Shown: positions 38,181-51,575, counted from the stretch's first letter. The stretch is 64,000 nucleotides of DNA from Acephala macrosclerotiorum (GCA_014904845.1 MU119361.1:62001-126000); one strand, 5' to 3'. The notes: a model not told the origin generated them from the sequence alone. Numbers and translations are program-made.

Positions 38181-38559
38181 ATTTGAAAGAATTTTTCCAA
38201 ACTCGATATTTTTAATTTTCAATTTTCGATATCGATCGCATTTTTTACATACGTCGTATCAATCGCTTTTCTTAAAATCAATAAACTATTAAACAATAAT
38301 AATAACAACAATACCATTTTTTCTTTTAATAACAATTATTCGAACTATTCTCAAGATATTACTTAGTATTTGACAATTTTAAAACGATTAAAATAGTTTT
38401 CGAGAATAAAATTCCGCAAATTAATTCGAGAATTCGTCGATTACAACGTTCGAAATAAAATACTATAAAAAAATACTATTAAGTCTTACTTATTTCGATT
38501 TGTTCTAAACGACTTAAAACAGCGTATAACAATCATAATTAAACTATATAATAAGTTCG

Positions 38560-39830
38560 AATATATTGAAAAAAAGAGTACTTATTATCGAGTAATTAAT
38601 TAGTACTATTAAAAAAAGTATTACGAAAACGTTCGAGATTTTATAACAAATTGCAGTAACTGTTAACACAAAAACAAAAAAAAACACGAGAAAGTTTTAT
38701 ATTTTCAAAGAGTAATTCCATTATTTTATTGCATTAAAATAAATATAATTAAATTCTCGCAATGTAAAATATTCAATAATTTGATTGTAGTATGAAATGA
38801 TTTTTCCGATTAAATTGAGATTAAACCAATGAAAAATCCGACTTCTAAAAAGATTACTAAATTCATTTACAATAATATCATTTGCAAATACGACGTTTTT
38901 AATCACATAAAATTGAACGAAAAACTCGAATTCAAAAGAATTATTATCAAAAAACTGAACAAACTCGAAATCAAACGAACTACTATTTTCGCATACAATT
39001 CGAAAGTAAACGAGATAATTGAGTAAAAATATCAGTCTATTATTGTCGCATTAATTGCTTTAACGAAAAAAAGCAAAAAAAACTGATTGAAATACTTACT
39101 AATTGTTCTTTTTGCGAATCGAACGACTATTTATAGACTAATTGAGTGCACGCTATTCTATATAGTCTATAGTAAAGAAGTTGTTTTACTTGTTGAAACT
39201 CGATTTTCCATTTGAAAGACTCTCGATTGGAACGAAATATATGATTGAGCGAAGTTTCTTGAGTTGAGAATCAAACAAATTGAAATGCGAAACGAGAATA
39301 TGAAAGAATTGAAATTGAAAAAAAAGCGTAATCGCAAATAAGGTCAAGTATACTTCGACACTTATTACTAAACACGAAAAGAATCAATTCGAGAAAAGGA
39401 TTTCGTTTTGATATATAATATTAAGTTCATTAATCAAAATATATCTAAAAATACCAAATTACTATACAAATAATTAAATCCATATCGAGTCTATTAAACA
39501 AATCAATTAAAGAAAAATTATCTACTCGAAAAAATAAACGAAACGACAATCCGAAAATCATATACTAAAAATCGCTTAAAAAAATTCGTTAAAAAAAATA
39601 AATACTAAAATTCTTTAAATAATAGCGAAAATGAGAATACTATTAAATTTATTGATTTTAATAATAATAAAAATGCAAATGCAAAAAAAAAAGCGATTAA
39701 AGAATTTCGTAATAAATAGAATACTCAAGAAATTGAAAAAAAAACTAAAATTGTAATTCGTGTTTTTGAATCTAGTGAAATCGAAAAAGACAAATACATA
39801 CGATTCTTTGAAAACTAAGTAGATAAAAAA
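38560..39830 (+). pseudogene. Integrase relic (pol C-terminal part)
   Basis: The zinc-binding domain keeps CX2C (TNCSNC, Cys codons at 38652 and 38661). The core is recognisable from PTSKKITKFIYNNIICKYDV (38829 on) to the C-terminal region with VYFDTYY, SKNTKLLYK and NRLKKFVKKNKY (about 39590), ending in an acidic tail near 39830. Order and spacing fit gypsy integrases. Many stops are present. Confidence 0.78.
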
Positions 39831-41369
39831 AACTCGTCAAATTTCGAGACAATAGCGATTTTCTAATCAAAAAAAAACTACTTTCTTTTTTTTTACTTAT
39901 AATAGTTCTATTTTTTTATCGATTTTCTTTAGAATACTTTTGCTTATTTTAGCAAATTCTATTTACGCTTCGAAAACTCTACTTTTCTTTTATTGTAATC
40001 GAGACGATTTTATCATATAAAAGAACGAAATTGCACTATTTTTTCTTTTTTTAAAAAATCCTAAAAAATTCTAATCTTTAAAATCTATAGAAAACATTTC
40101 TCAATATATTCGAGTATTTTCAAATATATCTCGATACATTTAAATGCATTTCGATTACATTTGATTACATTCAAACTATACAAACGTTCGTTAATACAAT
40201 ACTTACTATAATTTATAGAAAAACTTTTTTCAATTCTCTTTTTTTTTTTTCTCAAAACTTTTCAATTACAACTTTTTAATCTCACGTCAACTCAAAAATT
40301 ACAACTTCTTTTTAGTATTATTCATTTCTCTTTTCATTTCTTTAAAGTTCTAATTTGTATCACTTTATATGTAAACAATTCTATCAATCGAATATACTTT
40401 ATTTACTTGAATACTTCGCGACAATTCTCTTTAAAAATCTATATACACTTTTTTTACAAAAACGATTTACAAATACTTGTTTTTTTCTATTCTTTTCTTT
40501 TCAAGATTTATTTAATACGCTTTATAAGAAATCAATATAAAACTATTTACTTAAAACTTTCAAAATTTTCTATTCGAGATTAGTACTACAGCATTTCAAT
40601 CACATGTATTAACACGCTCTAAAGAACTTTCTTCGCAAAAACAAACAAACTTCGCAATTCTCAATTATTCAAAACGCAAAAATATTTGTTTACTTTTTTT
40701 GTGTAATCTCTTTATAAACATAAAAATTTATAATTTCTTTCGATTTCACTAATAAATCTCTTTTTTTCAAATTTACACGTTCTTTACTTTCAAAATCCGA
40801 TCAATTCATTATATTGCTTTTTTACGCGCAAATTCTACAATTTCAATTCTTATTCTCGAAACTCTTACAATATTACTATCATATTTCAAAGAAATGCTTC
40901 ACTAAACCTTGAAAGTACAAATCTCGCGCACAGAAAACGAAACGAAAATAATTATAATACGTCTATACAAATCGTATAACGCGATCTCAATAATCTATAG
41001 AAAACTATTAGTAGATTGCCATCTAAAGAGAAAGCAATTGCGATTAGTAATATCAATAATAAATTCATGAAAATTAAAAACGTAATAAAAAAAATTCTAA
41101 TTAAATAAAAAAAAAAAATTGAAAATAATACTATTTTAAAATTTTCTAGGAAAATCTTAAAACAATATACAATCTTGAGCAAAAACTTTCTTTTTGAAAT
41201 GAGTAAAATTAAAAAATCGCGTATTACGCTTTAATAAGTTCAATTTAATCTAATCAAAACTTTTAATAGTATATTTAAATATTATAATCAGAAAACTTCT
41301 TTTCGAGCTCAAGTATTTCGACAATTCATCGAAAATTCTATTAATAGATTTTACAACAAATATGCATAC
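39831..41369 (+). other. Low-complexity stretch between integrase and the 3' ORF relics
   Basis: T-rich sequence with imperfect repeats of TTTCGATACATTTAAATGCA-like units near 40080-40200 and no recognisable protein. It is unusual as part of a gypsy element. Confidence 0.5.
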
Positions 41370-42350
41370 TAAGAACTCAAGCAAATGTTCTATATAAAGC
41401 GTTTTGCGTCTCGCGAAATCATTAGAATTATTAATATAATTATTATCGAGAAAAACAAAGTCTACAATATACTATTCACAAGAATACTTTTTCGATTTAT
41501 TAATTGTAAAAAAGCGTTAATATACTTAAAAAATATAAACAATAATCTAATAATCACAAACTTAAATAAAGTAAACTTAAAAAAACTGCGTTTTACTTTC
41601 TATTTTTGCGAACTTTTAATAACTAAAGAATATACTGAAAAACTTTTCTCGATCTTTGCAAACGAGCTTAAAAAATAGCCGATCGTCGCTATTAGCAATA
41701 TAAGCATTCGAGGCGCTAAATCTCAAGAAACTACTAACGCCAATACTTCACTTCTTTAAACAATTTCATTAGTTGGCGATAACAACAACGACAGCAATAA
41801 CGATAATAACGATATCACTATTGCTGGCTCTTCTATACAAAACTCCTTACTTTCTCAAATTTTTCAAATCTTTCGAGTTCTTCGATTCGCTTTTCTCTTC
41901 GCTTCGATCTCCACGCCAATCAAACTCAAGAGATCTACTACTAATAATAAGAAATACTACAATATGTTTACGTTTACACCAAAGAAATACAAAACTATTA
42001 CTACTTTATCGCAATCTAATACTACTTTATCCCGACCAATTCGCGAACTTCAATCAAATAATATACGCTCGATAATTGATTGCGCGTACAATATAAACGA
42101 TGCATAGAAATCAAACGTTGCTTTTTTTGATATTTTGAGTTTCACTAATCGCATTAAAATTCTAAATACTATTTACAATGCTCACAAATATTCATTCACT
42201 AAGCAATTTTGTCGAATTCACTGTATAACGCTTTACGAGAATCTCGATTTACATTTTAAAAACGACAAAAAACAAATTAAAATTATAAAAGCACGATTAT
42301 TCAAAATTTATAAATTGTACACTAAAAAAAAAAGTTTTCAATTTACTTGA
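41370..42350 (+). pseudogene. Accessory coding relic 3' of pol, part 1
   Basis: Open stretches at 41385-41678 and 42135-42350 are linked, across stops, by frames rich in Asp, Asn and Ser (GDNNNDSNNDNND at about 41780). The second part contains KILNTIYNAHKYSFTKQFCR and QIKIIKARLFKIYKLYTKKK. I recognise no family. Reading direction and stop density match the gag-pol relics, so it was probably an additional plus-strand ORF of the element. Confidence 0.5.
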
Positions 42351-42599
42351 ATTTACTTTAATACCCATTCTTAATTCATAGATATTTCTACTATTTTTTA
42401 ATATAAGCAAAAAACACTAACGAAAAATCGATTTTAGTTCTTACGAACTCTTATCGTTTCTACGCTTATTTCTTCGATCAAATCGCTTATTGATCTGAAA
42501 ATTGCAATAGTTTTTACTTTATAAGATTTCTTCAAATAAACGAAAAAAAAGAATATTTTATCGCTTTTTCTCAAGGAAATTAATATACTAAAATTCTAC

Positions 42600-43740
42600 T
42601 ACCGACGAACTTTTTCTAGTGAATTTTTTCTTTTGTATAATGCGTACTTCTTTCTCATCGTTCAACTTTTGTAAACAAATTTCAGATTGTAATTATTATT
42701 TCATCGATTTTCTAAAGATTATTTTTTTCATTTTATTGTCTTTTCTCAATTTATTAGACTCTATTAAAACAGCAAAATTGACCAATTCTTCTACGAAAAA
42801 AAAATAGATATGTTTTAAAATTCAAACTTATTATACGCTAAGTTTTTCTTTTTTGACAAACTTCAAATAATTTATTCGCAATTTAGCGACTATAGAAAAA
42901 CGATAAATTGATTGTTTCAATTCTCTAAAAAAATTACTTGAATAGATCTCTTTTTTAGTACTAAGAATCGGATTTTAATTAAAGATTTTTTGAAATAGAC
43001 TCAATTAAACATTATAGAAAAAGAATCTCAGGAATTGGAATTACACGTCTATAAAACAAAGACTTTTATCGATTGAAAATACGCCGAGAATCTCAAGAAC
43101 TTTAGTCTCTTTATTTCACTCTTCGTGAGTTTAATACTTGTTAATACTAGCGAAAAAATCATCGGTAATATTATTTACGAGAAACTCAAAGAAGTTTATA
43201 ATAAGTTTCGAGCTTTTTTCGAGAGTCGATTTCGAGAACTTTCTAACGACGAATCTTTTCTCGATAATATCCAATTTGAAAAAGTCGATACAATTTTTAA
43301 TATAATCTACTACGCGAAACTTTTAAATTATTTTATTGTTCGATATGAAATTTCTTAATAATTAAACTATTAGAACTCGTCTAGTAATAAACATTTGCAT
43401 ACTCATTAGTAAAAACAAACTATAACTCAAATCAAATTAGCTTTTCAATATCTTGAAATAAGAAAAATAGAAATATTTTCTAGTAATAAGTTCTTCTTTA
43501 AATGCGAGATTAAAAAATTAATAGCGCCTGTAGAAAATGATTAAAAGTATTTGATTATCTCTGACAATAAATCTGAGTCTGAAATTCGTTTGCTTTTTTT
43601 CTTTCTATTAAATCCTAAAGAGAAAAAAAAGCAAATTGCAAAGGAGCTTAGCGTTAACAAAGATATTGAAAAAACTATCAAATTCTTAAAAAAAAACGAC
43701 AATAATTTAAGAGATTTCGAGCTTTGAATTCTTTGTTTAA
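42600..43740 (+). pseudogene. Accessory coding relic 3' of pol, part 2
   Basis: Fragments at 42619-42807 (with CIMRTSFSSFNFCKQISDCN) and 43125-43358 (ending FEKVDTIFNIIYYAKLLNYF) are followed, after stops, by a charged tail (AKELSVNKDIEKTIKFLKKN at about 43640). The tail was likely acidic before G-to-A changes turned Glu and Asp codons into Lys and Asn. It may belong to the same gene as part 1. No family recognised. Confidence 0.45.
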
Positions 43741-43811
43741 AGTAAGTTTTTCCTCTTTTTCTAGCTTTTTTCTTCGAGACTCGGAACGAGCTCGTCATAT
43801 AGAGAGACGAT

Positions 43812-44070
43812 TATAGTAGGACTATATGTTTTCTCTTCAAAAATCCTTGTAAATAGCTAGTTTCGAAAGCAGTACTAGTCACGTATCTTCTAGTACATAA
43901 AAAGTTTTCGCTCACTATAGACTAATCAACAATCCTTTCTACTTCTACTTTGATTGATTGATTGATTGATTTACGGATTACGGATTACTTCGAATAAGTC
44001 TAGTCCACTGGTTAAGACGAACTGATCTACGGTTGGGTCTTTTTGCTTTGTACTCTATTGCCTTTCTACA
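43812..44070 (+). repeat. 3' LTR of the gypsy-like element
   Basis: 259 bp, collinear with the 5' LTR. The preceding AGAGAGACGAT is a weak polypurine-tract candidate. It is followed by ATATATATTT, where the interrupted host repeat resumes. Confidence 0.92.
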
Positions 44071-45779
44071 ATATATATTTAACGTTTGTATTAAATATAA
44101 ATATCGATTAATTAATTATAAAAATAAAAATTATTTATAAAACGTCATTTTAATCGAATATTTTTAAACGTATAATTATAATATATTTTAATTATATTAT
44201 TAAATATTTATCGATTTTATTTATAATAAATCGCGAATTATTAATTATTTTTTAAAATATAAATTGAAATTAAAAAATTAATTTTATTTTAATTATTTTT
44301 TTATAAATATTAAAAATATTTAAATAAAATTTTAATTTAAAATTTAAAAATTATATAAAACTTATTATAATTATTATAATAAACTCGAGATTTATAATAA
44401 TAATATTTAATTATTAAATTATAATTATAATTATTTTATTATATTCGAAATAAATAATTTTTTTTAATATATTAATATATTAATCATAATAATAAAAATA
44501 TTTAAATCGAAAATTCGAACGATTTAAATAATAATAAAAAAATCGAAAATAAAATTAAAATATTTATATTAATAAATATAATATTAATTTCAAATTTTAA
44601 AAAAATATTAATAAATATTTTAAATATCATATAAAATTCGAATTATTAATATTAAATAATATAAAATTTTTAAATAAAAATTAATATTATTTTTACGATT
44701 TAATAATTAAATATATTATTAAAACGTACGATTTATATTATTATAATTTAATTTGACTTTTTCGAATTAATTTTAATAATATAATTAAAATCGAAAAAAC
44801 GTATATATTTTTATAAATATATATTTATATTACGAAAATTTTATTTTATTTTTTATTCGATATTTAAAATTTTAATTTATTTATTTAATAATATTAATTT
44901 ATATAAATTATTAAATATTAATAAATGTATAAAACTATAAAATTAATTTATAATTTTTATTTAATTATTAAAAATTATTAATTATTAATTTTATTATATT
45001 TTTTTTAAAATATTATAATTTTTAATAATTTTTATTTATTAAAAAATTAATTTTAATTTTATAAAACAATTTAAAATTTATTTATAATTATATTATATAC
45101 GATTTTTTAAATTAAATTAAAAAAAATAAGAAATTTTTATAATTTAAAAAAAAAAATTAAAAAAGTTTTAATTTTTAAAATAATATATTAATTTTTAATT
45201 TTTAAACGATATATAAAATATTTTTTAAAATATTTTACAATTTTTCAATATAAATAAAAAAATAATATATAAAAATTATAATCGATTTTAAAATTTTATT
45301 AATTTAATATTAAAAAAAATTTATATTAATTATTTTTTTATTATTATTTTATTATTTGCAAATATATTAAAAATATATATAATAATTTTATTATTAATAT
45401 TAATATAAAATTATTAATAATTCGATAAAAATAATAAAAAAATTAATTTAATTAAAAAAACAAATATTAAAATAAAATTTTTTATATATTATTTTAATTA
45501 AAATTAATAATTATAATAATTCGAATTTTAAAAAAAAATATTAAAAAAAATAATTTAAAATTCGATTATTAATTTTTATTTTTTTTATTATTTATAAATT
45601 TTTTTTCGTTTAAATATAAATTTTTTTATAATAAATTTATTAAAAAAAAAAAATTAAAAAAAAATTTAATTAAATTATATTTATTAAAATTTAAAAAAAA
45701 ATTTTAAATCGAATAATTATTCGATTTTTATAATTCGATTAATATTGAATTAAAAACGAATTAAAAACGAATTATATAA

Positions 45780-46539
45780 TAATATTTTATAATAAATTTT
45801 AAATTTTAAACGATTTTATTAATTTATTATTATACAAATTAATAAAATATAATTATATTTAATTAAAATAATAATCGTAAAATTTAAATATATTTTTATT
45901 TTAAATATTAAAATATTTATTTAAATATTAAATATTTTTATAATTATATAATTTTTAAAAAAAATTTTAAAAAGTTTTTTTTAAAATTATATATTAAATA
46001 AAATAATTAAAAATAATTAAATCGATTATAATAATTTAATATAAAATTTTATAATAAATACGTTTTTATTTAAAATATTAAAATATTTAAATATTAAAAT
46101 AATTATATAATTTTTAAAAAAAAATTTAAAAAGTTTTTTTTTAAAATTATATATTAAAAAAATAATTTAAATTAATTAAATTAATTGTAGTAATTTAATA
46201 TAAAAAACGAAAATTTTAAAAAATATTTTTCTAGTAATAATATTTCGTAATAAATAAATTTTTATTTTAAATATTAATAAGTTTATTATTTTATCGATTT
46301 TATTATTTAATAAAATTCGAATTATTATTTCGATAAAATATTTTAATTTTAAAATCTTATAAAATACTTAAATTAAAAATTTAAAATAAAAATAAATTAT
46401 TAAAATTGAAAATTTTATAGTTTTTTATAAAAACGTTTTTATAAAATTTATAAAATAAAATATATATCGAATATCGAAAAAAAAAAACTCGTTTATTATT
46501 AATTTATTTAATAAATTATCGAATAAACTTTTTTTTTCG
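45780..46539 (-). repeat. Interspersed repeat, copy D (truncated, reversed)
   Basis: It reads as the reverse complement of the B-type repeat and ends with the mutated hairpin at 46475-46539. The tail corresponding to 47160-47455 of copy C is missing. It is collinear with copy C as a direct repeat about 1.7 kb away. Confidence 0.7.
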
Positions 46540-47159
46540 ATATAAAAAAAAATATTTTTATTTTATTTATTTATTTTAATTTTAAATTTTAATCGTAATA
46601 TTTATATAATTATTTTATATTAATAAATATTTGTTATAAATTATTTAATTATTATAATTATTATTATTTCTAAATATAAATTATATATTTTTTTTATTAT
46701 TAATATAAATTTTTTATTTTTTATTTTTTTATTATAATAAAATAATTTTATTATTAATTTAAAAATTAAAAATTAAATATTATTAATTATTATTTTCGTT
46801 TATTAAATATAAAAATAATTTTCGATTTTCGAATATTATTAATAAATATATTTTTATTTTTATTACGAAATAATTTAATTATTATTAATATTATTTTTAT
46901 ATTATAATTAATTTTTTTTATTATTTATTTTATTATTATAAAAATTTTAATAAATAATATAATTAAAAAATATAATATTAAATCGATAAAAAATAAATAT
47001 ATAAAAATTATAAAATAAAAATATTTTTATCGATTAAAAAACTAATAATTAATTATTTTTAAATTTTTAAATTTTTATTTTTTAATATTTTAAACGTTTT
47101 ATTTTCGAATTATTAAAAAAAAAAAATTTATTTTTATTTTAAAATATATTAATTTCGAT

Positions 47160-48246
47160 TAATTGATTGTTTATCTTAAAAACTAATATTAACTTTTATT
47201 AAATCACGTGTAATTCACGTGATACGAGTCATTTTAACTATAAACGATTTTATTTAAATTTAATCGAAATATTTAAATATAATAATTTAATTAATTTATT
47301 AAAAAATTCAATAATTTTATAATTTCAAATTAATATATAATCGATTTAATAAAAAATATTAAAATCTCGATTTATATACGATTGTATTACGTTTATAATT
47401 ATAATATATTAAATAATTTAAATTGTATAAAACTTATAAATACATTGAAATTTAATTAAATTTTAAATTTTAAACAATTTTATTAATTTGTTATTATACA
47501 AATTAATAAAATATAATTGTATTTAATAAAAATCGCAATCGTAAAATTTTAAATACGTTTTTATTTTAAGTATTTATTTATTTAAATATTGAATATTTTT
47601 ATAATTATATAATTTTTAAAAAAAATTTTAAAATTTTTTTTTGAAATTATATATTAAATAAAATAATTTAAATCGATTAAATTAATTATAATAATTTAAT
47701 AAAGAATTTAAAAAATTTAAAAAAAAATTTTTAATATAAAATTTTATTAAAAATATATTTTTATTTTAAATATTAAAACTTTTAATTATAAAATAATTTT
47801 TAATTCAATTATATAATTTTAAAAAAAAAAGTTTAAATCTTTTTTTTTAAAATTATATATTAAATAAAATAATTTAAATTAATTAAATCGATTATAATAA
47901 TTAAATATAAAAAACGAGAATTTTAAAAAAAAAATTTTTAATAATATAAAATTTCGTAAATAATACGTTTTTATTTTAAATATTAAAAAATTTATTAATT
48001 TATTAATTTTATTATTTAATAAAATTTTAAATTTTATTTTAATAATTATATTAATTTTAAATAATTATAAAACGTTTAAATTAAAAATTTAAAATAAAAA
48101 TAAATTATTAAAATTAAAAATTTTAAAACTTTTTATAAAAACGTTTTTATGAGATTTACGAAATAAAATATATATCGAATAAAATTTTTTTTTTTCGTTC
48201 GTTAATTAATTCGTTTATAAATCGACGAACGAATTTTTTTTCTTGA
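47160..48246 (-). repeat. Interspersed repeat, copy C (reversed, with hairpin)
   Basis: Its left part is the reverse complement of 27940-28250, for example the match around TCGATTTATATACGATTGTA (47371-47390). The right end carries the hairpin. It includes the otherwise rare CACGTG-rich segment at 47205-47222. Confidence 0.75.
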
Positions 48247-48899
48247 AATGAAAAAAATATTTCTATTTATATTCAAATTTTAATTATTTTATTTTCGAAT
48301 TATTAAAAAAAATATTTTTATTTTTATTTTGAAATATATTAATTAAATTAAATTTTTTTTTTATTATAATTATTTTTAATTTATTAAAAAATATATTTTT
48401 ATTTTTATTTTTAAATTAATTAATCGAATTTAATAATTATTTTTATTAAATAAAAAAATTAATATTTAATTATTTTTAATTTTTAATTATTAATAATAAT
48501 ATTTATAATTTTTTTCAAATTATTAAAAAAAAAAAAAATTTTACTTTAAAATATATTAATATTTTTACGATTTTTTTTAAATATATAAAATTATAAATTT
48601 TTTTTATTAAATATTTTTATTAATAATATAATATTATAATTAAAATTTATTTAATATATTTATTTCAAATACGAAATAAAATAATATTATAAATATTTAA
48701 AAAATATATATATATATTTATTTTTTTAAATAATAATAATTAAAAAAAATATTTATTATTAAATATTTTTTATAAATATAAATAATTTTTTTAAAAAAAT
48801 AATTAATTAAATAAATTTAATAATTTTATTATTATTATTTTTTATATATTTTTTTATTTTTATATTTATTATATATTTAAAAAAAAAATTTATATTGAA

Positions 48900-49655
48900 A
48901 TAAAATTCGTTTAATAATTTATTAAATAAATTAATAATAAATAAATTTTTTTTTTTCAATATTCAATATATATTTTATTTTTTAAATTTCATAAAAACGT
49001 TTTTATAAAAAATTAAAAAAATTTCGATTTTAATAATTTTTTTTTATTTTAAATTAAAAATTAAAAATTAAAAATTTTAATTATTTTTTTAATATATAAT
49101 TTTAAAAAAAAAATTATATAATTATTTTAATATTTAAATATTTTAATATTTTAAATAAAAATGTATTTATTATAAAATTTTATATTAAAATTTATTTTTT
49201 TAAAATTTATTTTTATATTAAATTATTATAATCGATTTAATTATTTTTAATTATATTATTTAATATTTAAAATAAAAACGTATTTAAAATTTTATAATTA
49301 TTATTTTAATTAAATACGATTATATTTTATTGATTTATATAATAATAAATTAATAAAATCGTTTAAAATTTAAAATTTAATAATATTTAATTTTTTTTTA
49401 TATAATTTGAATTAATTAATATATTATAATTATAAACGTAATATAATTATATATAAATTGAAATTTTAATATTTTTTATTAAATCGATTATATATTAATT
49501 CGAAATTATAAAATTATTAAATTCTTTAATAAATTAATTAAATTATTATATTTAAATATTTTAATTAAATTTAAATAAAATCGTTTATTATAAAAAATAT
49601 TAATATTATATATATATATAAAAATTAATATTAGTTTTTATATCGAATAAATAAA
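48900..49655 (+). repeat. Interspersed repeat, copy E (plus orientation)
   Basis: 49300-49655 matches the tail of copies A and B (ATTAATTCGAAATTA and following), and the head region near 48900-49000 is a heavily mutated hairpin side. Together with copy C it forms a large inverted pair with heads facing each other. Confidence 0.65.
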
Positions 49656-50929
49656 TATTTAAATATCAAAAATCGTTTTATTAATTTTTTATATTTATAA
49701 TATTAATATTTATAAAATTATATAATTTTTTCAAAAAAAACATTTAATAATATTTAAAAGTTTTCAAATTTTCAATTAATAATATTAAAATTTTTTATTT
49801 TTACGATTTTTATAATTTTTACGATTTTAATTATTTTATATTTAATAAATATTATATTTATTATATATTATTATTATCGTTATAATTTTTAAAAAAATAT
49901 ATTAATATTATAAATATATTATTTAATAAATTTTTTTAATTAAAACGTATTAAAATTTAAAATAAAATAAAAATAAAAATATAAAATTTTAATAAATTAA
50001 TTAAATTTAATATTATTATTAAATTTATTATTTATTAATAATTATTAAATTATAAAATATTATAAAATCGTTTAATTTAATAAAAATATATAAAAAAAAT
50101 ATAGATTTTTTTTTATTTATATTAATTTTTTAATATATATTTTAAATTAAATTTGTAAATAAAATTTTATTAATATTATATTAATTATTTTTTTTAAAAT
50201 ATTTCATTTTTAATTTTAATATATAATTTTTTTTTAATATTTATTTTAAAATTAAAATTATATTATTATTTTATTAAAAAAATAAAAAAATAAAATATTA
50301 ATATAAAAAATTTAAAATTTTTTAAAATAAATATTACGAGAAATTTTATTTTTTTATATATTAATATTTTAAATATTAAAATTTAATTATATATTATAAA
50401 TTATATAATTCGTAATAATATTTTTTAATTAAATTAAATTTATTATTATTATTTAAACGTAATAATAAATTTATCATAATTTATTTAATATTAATTTTTT
50501 TTTTTATATTTTATTTATTAAATATCAAATATTAAATTTATTATTAAAATTTATATATTATTAATAATTTTTTTTTATTATTTTAAAATTTAATATATTA
50601 TTAATTTTTTTATTCGATTTTAATTCTTTTAATTTTATATTAATTTTATATTAATTTTCGTATTAATATATATTATTATTTAAAATTTAATAAATTAATT
50701 AAATAATATATTTAAAAAAAATATTTAATAAAATAAAATATTTTTAAATATTTTTATTTTATATAAAATATATAAAAAAATTCGATTTTTTCTTTAGAAA
50801 AATTACAATAAATACTTTATTTTACCTTTTAATAAAAATAAACGACCAAACGGCAAATCCGCATACGAAAATCGCGACCTCCCGCATCAGGCAAGGCGCG
50901 CGCACGGGCCCGGCGCCGCTTTCGCGGGG

Positions 50930-50939
50930 TATATAAAAA
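50930..50939 (+). promoter_or_regulatory. TATA box at the edge of the island
   Basis: TATATAAAAA follows a very GC-rich stretch and precedes a CT-rich run (50959-51000), the usual layout of a strong fungal promoter and transcription start. It would serve the gene relic starting about 51058. Confidence 0.6.
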
Positions 50940-51057
50940 TCTCGCGTCCTCCATCCCTCGCTCATCCTCTTTCTTCTTCTTTTCCAACAACCCTCAAGCC
51001 TCCACCTTCGCGACGCTCGGTGCTCGCGCTTCATGCGCATTCGGCCCTTCTGCCTAG

Positions 51058-51575
51058 AATCCTACCCCTTCCCGCCAGGCTCCCCTGATCGGCCACGCCG
51101 CAGCTGAGAAGACCGCGCCAGCGAAGTACGGGGCAGCTTCAACCAGAATCCGCGATCGCCCCTACAGCTTCGATGGTACTAATTAGCTGTGACGCGGATC
51201 CCCTCACAGGTTCGCCTCGCATTGGCCGAGTTACGAGCTCGGCAGCGTCCAGACCCTCTCGCAATCTACCTCGTCGTCGCACCATCATCACCTCTCACTG
51301 CAGCGCGCTTCGGAGACAGAGAGGCCGTGGACAAGGCCTGCCCTCGTTACAGCACAACAGCTAGTCGCGGAAATGCCTCACGACGACGCGTCCTGGCTTC
51401 TGCCTAGCTGTGCCCCAGGTGGATGACGTGCTGGGAGTTTCTTGGTGAGTTTCCCCCTTGCTGTAGTACATGTGGTATTCGTCTTGATTGCGTGGCCCTA
51501 GGCTGATTCAAGGCGGCAGGATCATCACGAGGGCTCTTCCAAGCAGCATTTCATTAGAGGATCTGCTGAGGACCT
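51058..51575 (+). pseudogene. Decayed multi-exon gene of an uncharacterised fungal family
   Basis: A segment after a CTGCCTAG acceptor (51058 on) reads HAAAEKTAPAKYGAASTRIR and DRPYSFDG. The next, after CCTCACAG (51211 on), reads VRLALAELRARQRPDPLAIY followed by LVVAPSSPLTAARFGD. A third in another frame reads MPHDDASWLLPSCAPGG (51373 on), then VDDVLGVSW up to a GTGAGT donor at 51445, and LIQGGRIITRALPSSISLED after an acceptor near 51501. Frames break near 51365 and 51420, where about 5 nt seem lost. I recall similar peptides in repeated unannotated fungal genes but know no function. It may be the 5' part of the same gene as the Myb-like ORF downstream. An ORF of 227 codons at 51580-52263 overlaps this zone without recognisable features. 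Confidence 0.45.

Larger units (their letters stand above)
31951..44070 (+). mobile_element. Ty3/gypsy-like LTR retrotransposon, 12.1 kb, RIP-damaged
   Basis: The element is bounded by two 259 bp direct repeats that begin TGTAG (mutated to TATAG in the 3' copy) and end CTACA. Flanks are ATATATAT on both sides, which fits a short target duplication but is not diagnostic in such sequence. Inside, plus-strand relics run in the order gag, protease, RT, RNase H, integrase; this order defines Ty3/gypsy. All ORFs carry many stops and the RT active-site Asp is replaced, so it cannot move on its own. It is longer than usual because about 4 kb follow the integrase. Composition is about 70-75% AT, clearly less extreme than the surrounding repeats. 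Confidence 0.9.
44071..50820. repeat. AT-rich RIP-type isochore, middle part
   Basis: Almost pure A/T with C and G mostly in CpG, and no gene. 44071 to about 45700 continues the host repeat interrupted by the gypsy element and matches about 61850-63700 in the right block. From 45780 on it holds repeat copies D, C and E. The change to normal composition at about 50840 takes less than 40 bp. Confidence 0.9.

Noticed and set aside
22116..50820. AT-rich block as inserted mitochondrial DNA
   Set aside because: No mitochondrial genes or rRNA are visible, CpG is enriched rather than depleted, and the sequence consists of repeated copies differing by transitions, which fits converted nuclear repeats.
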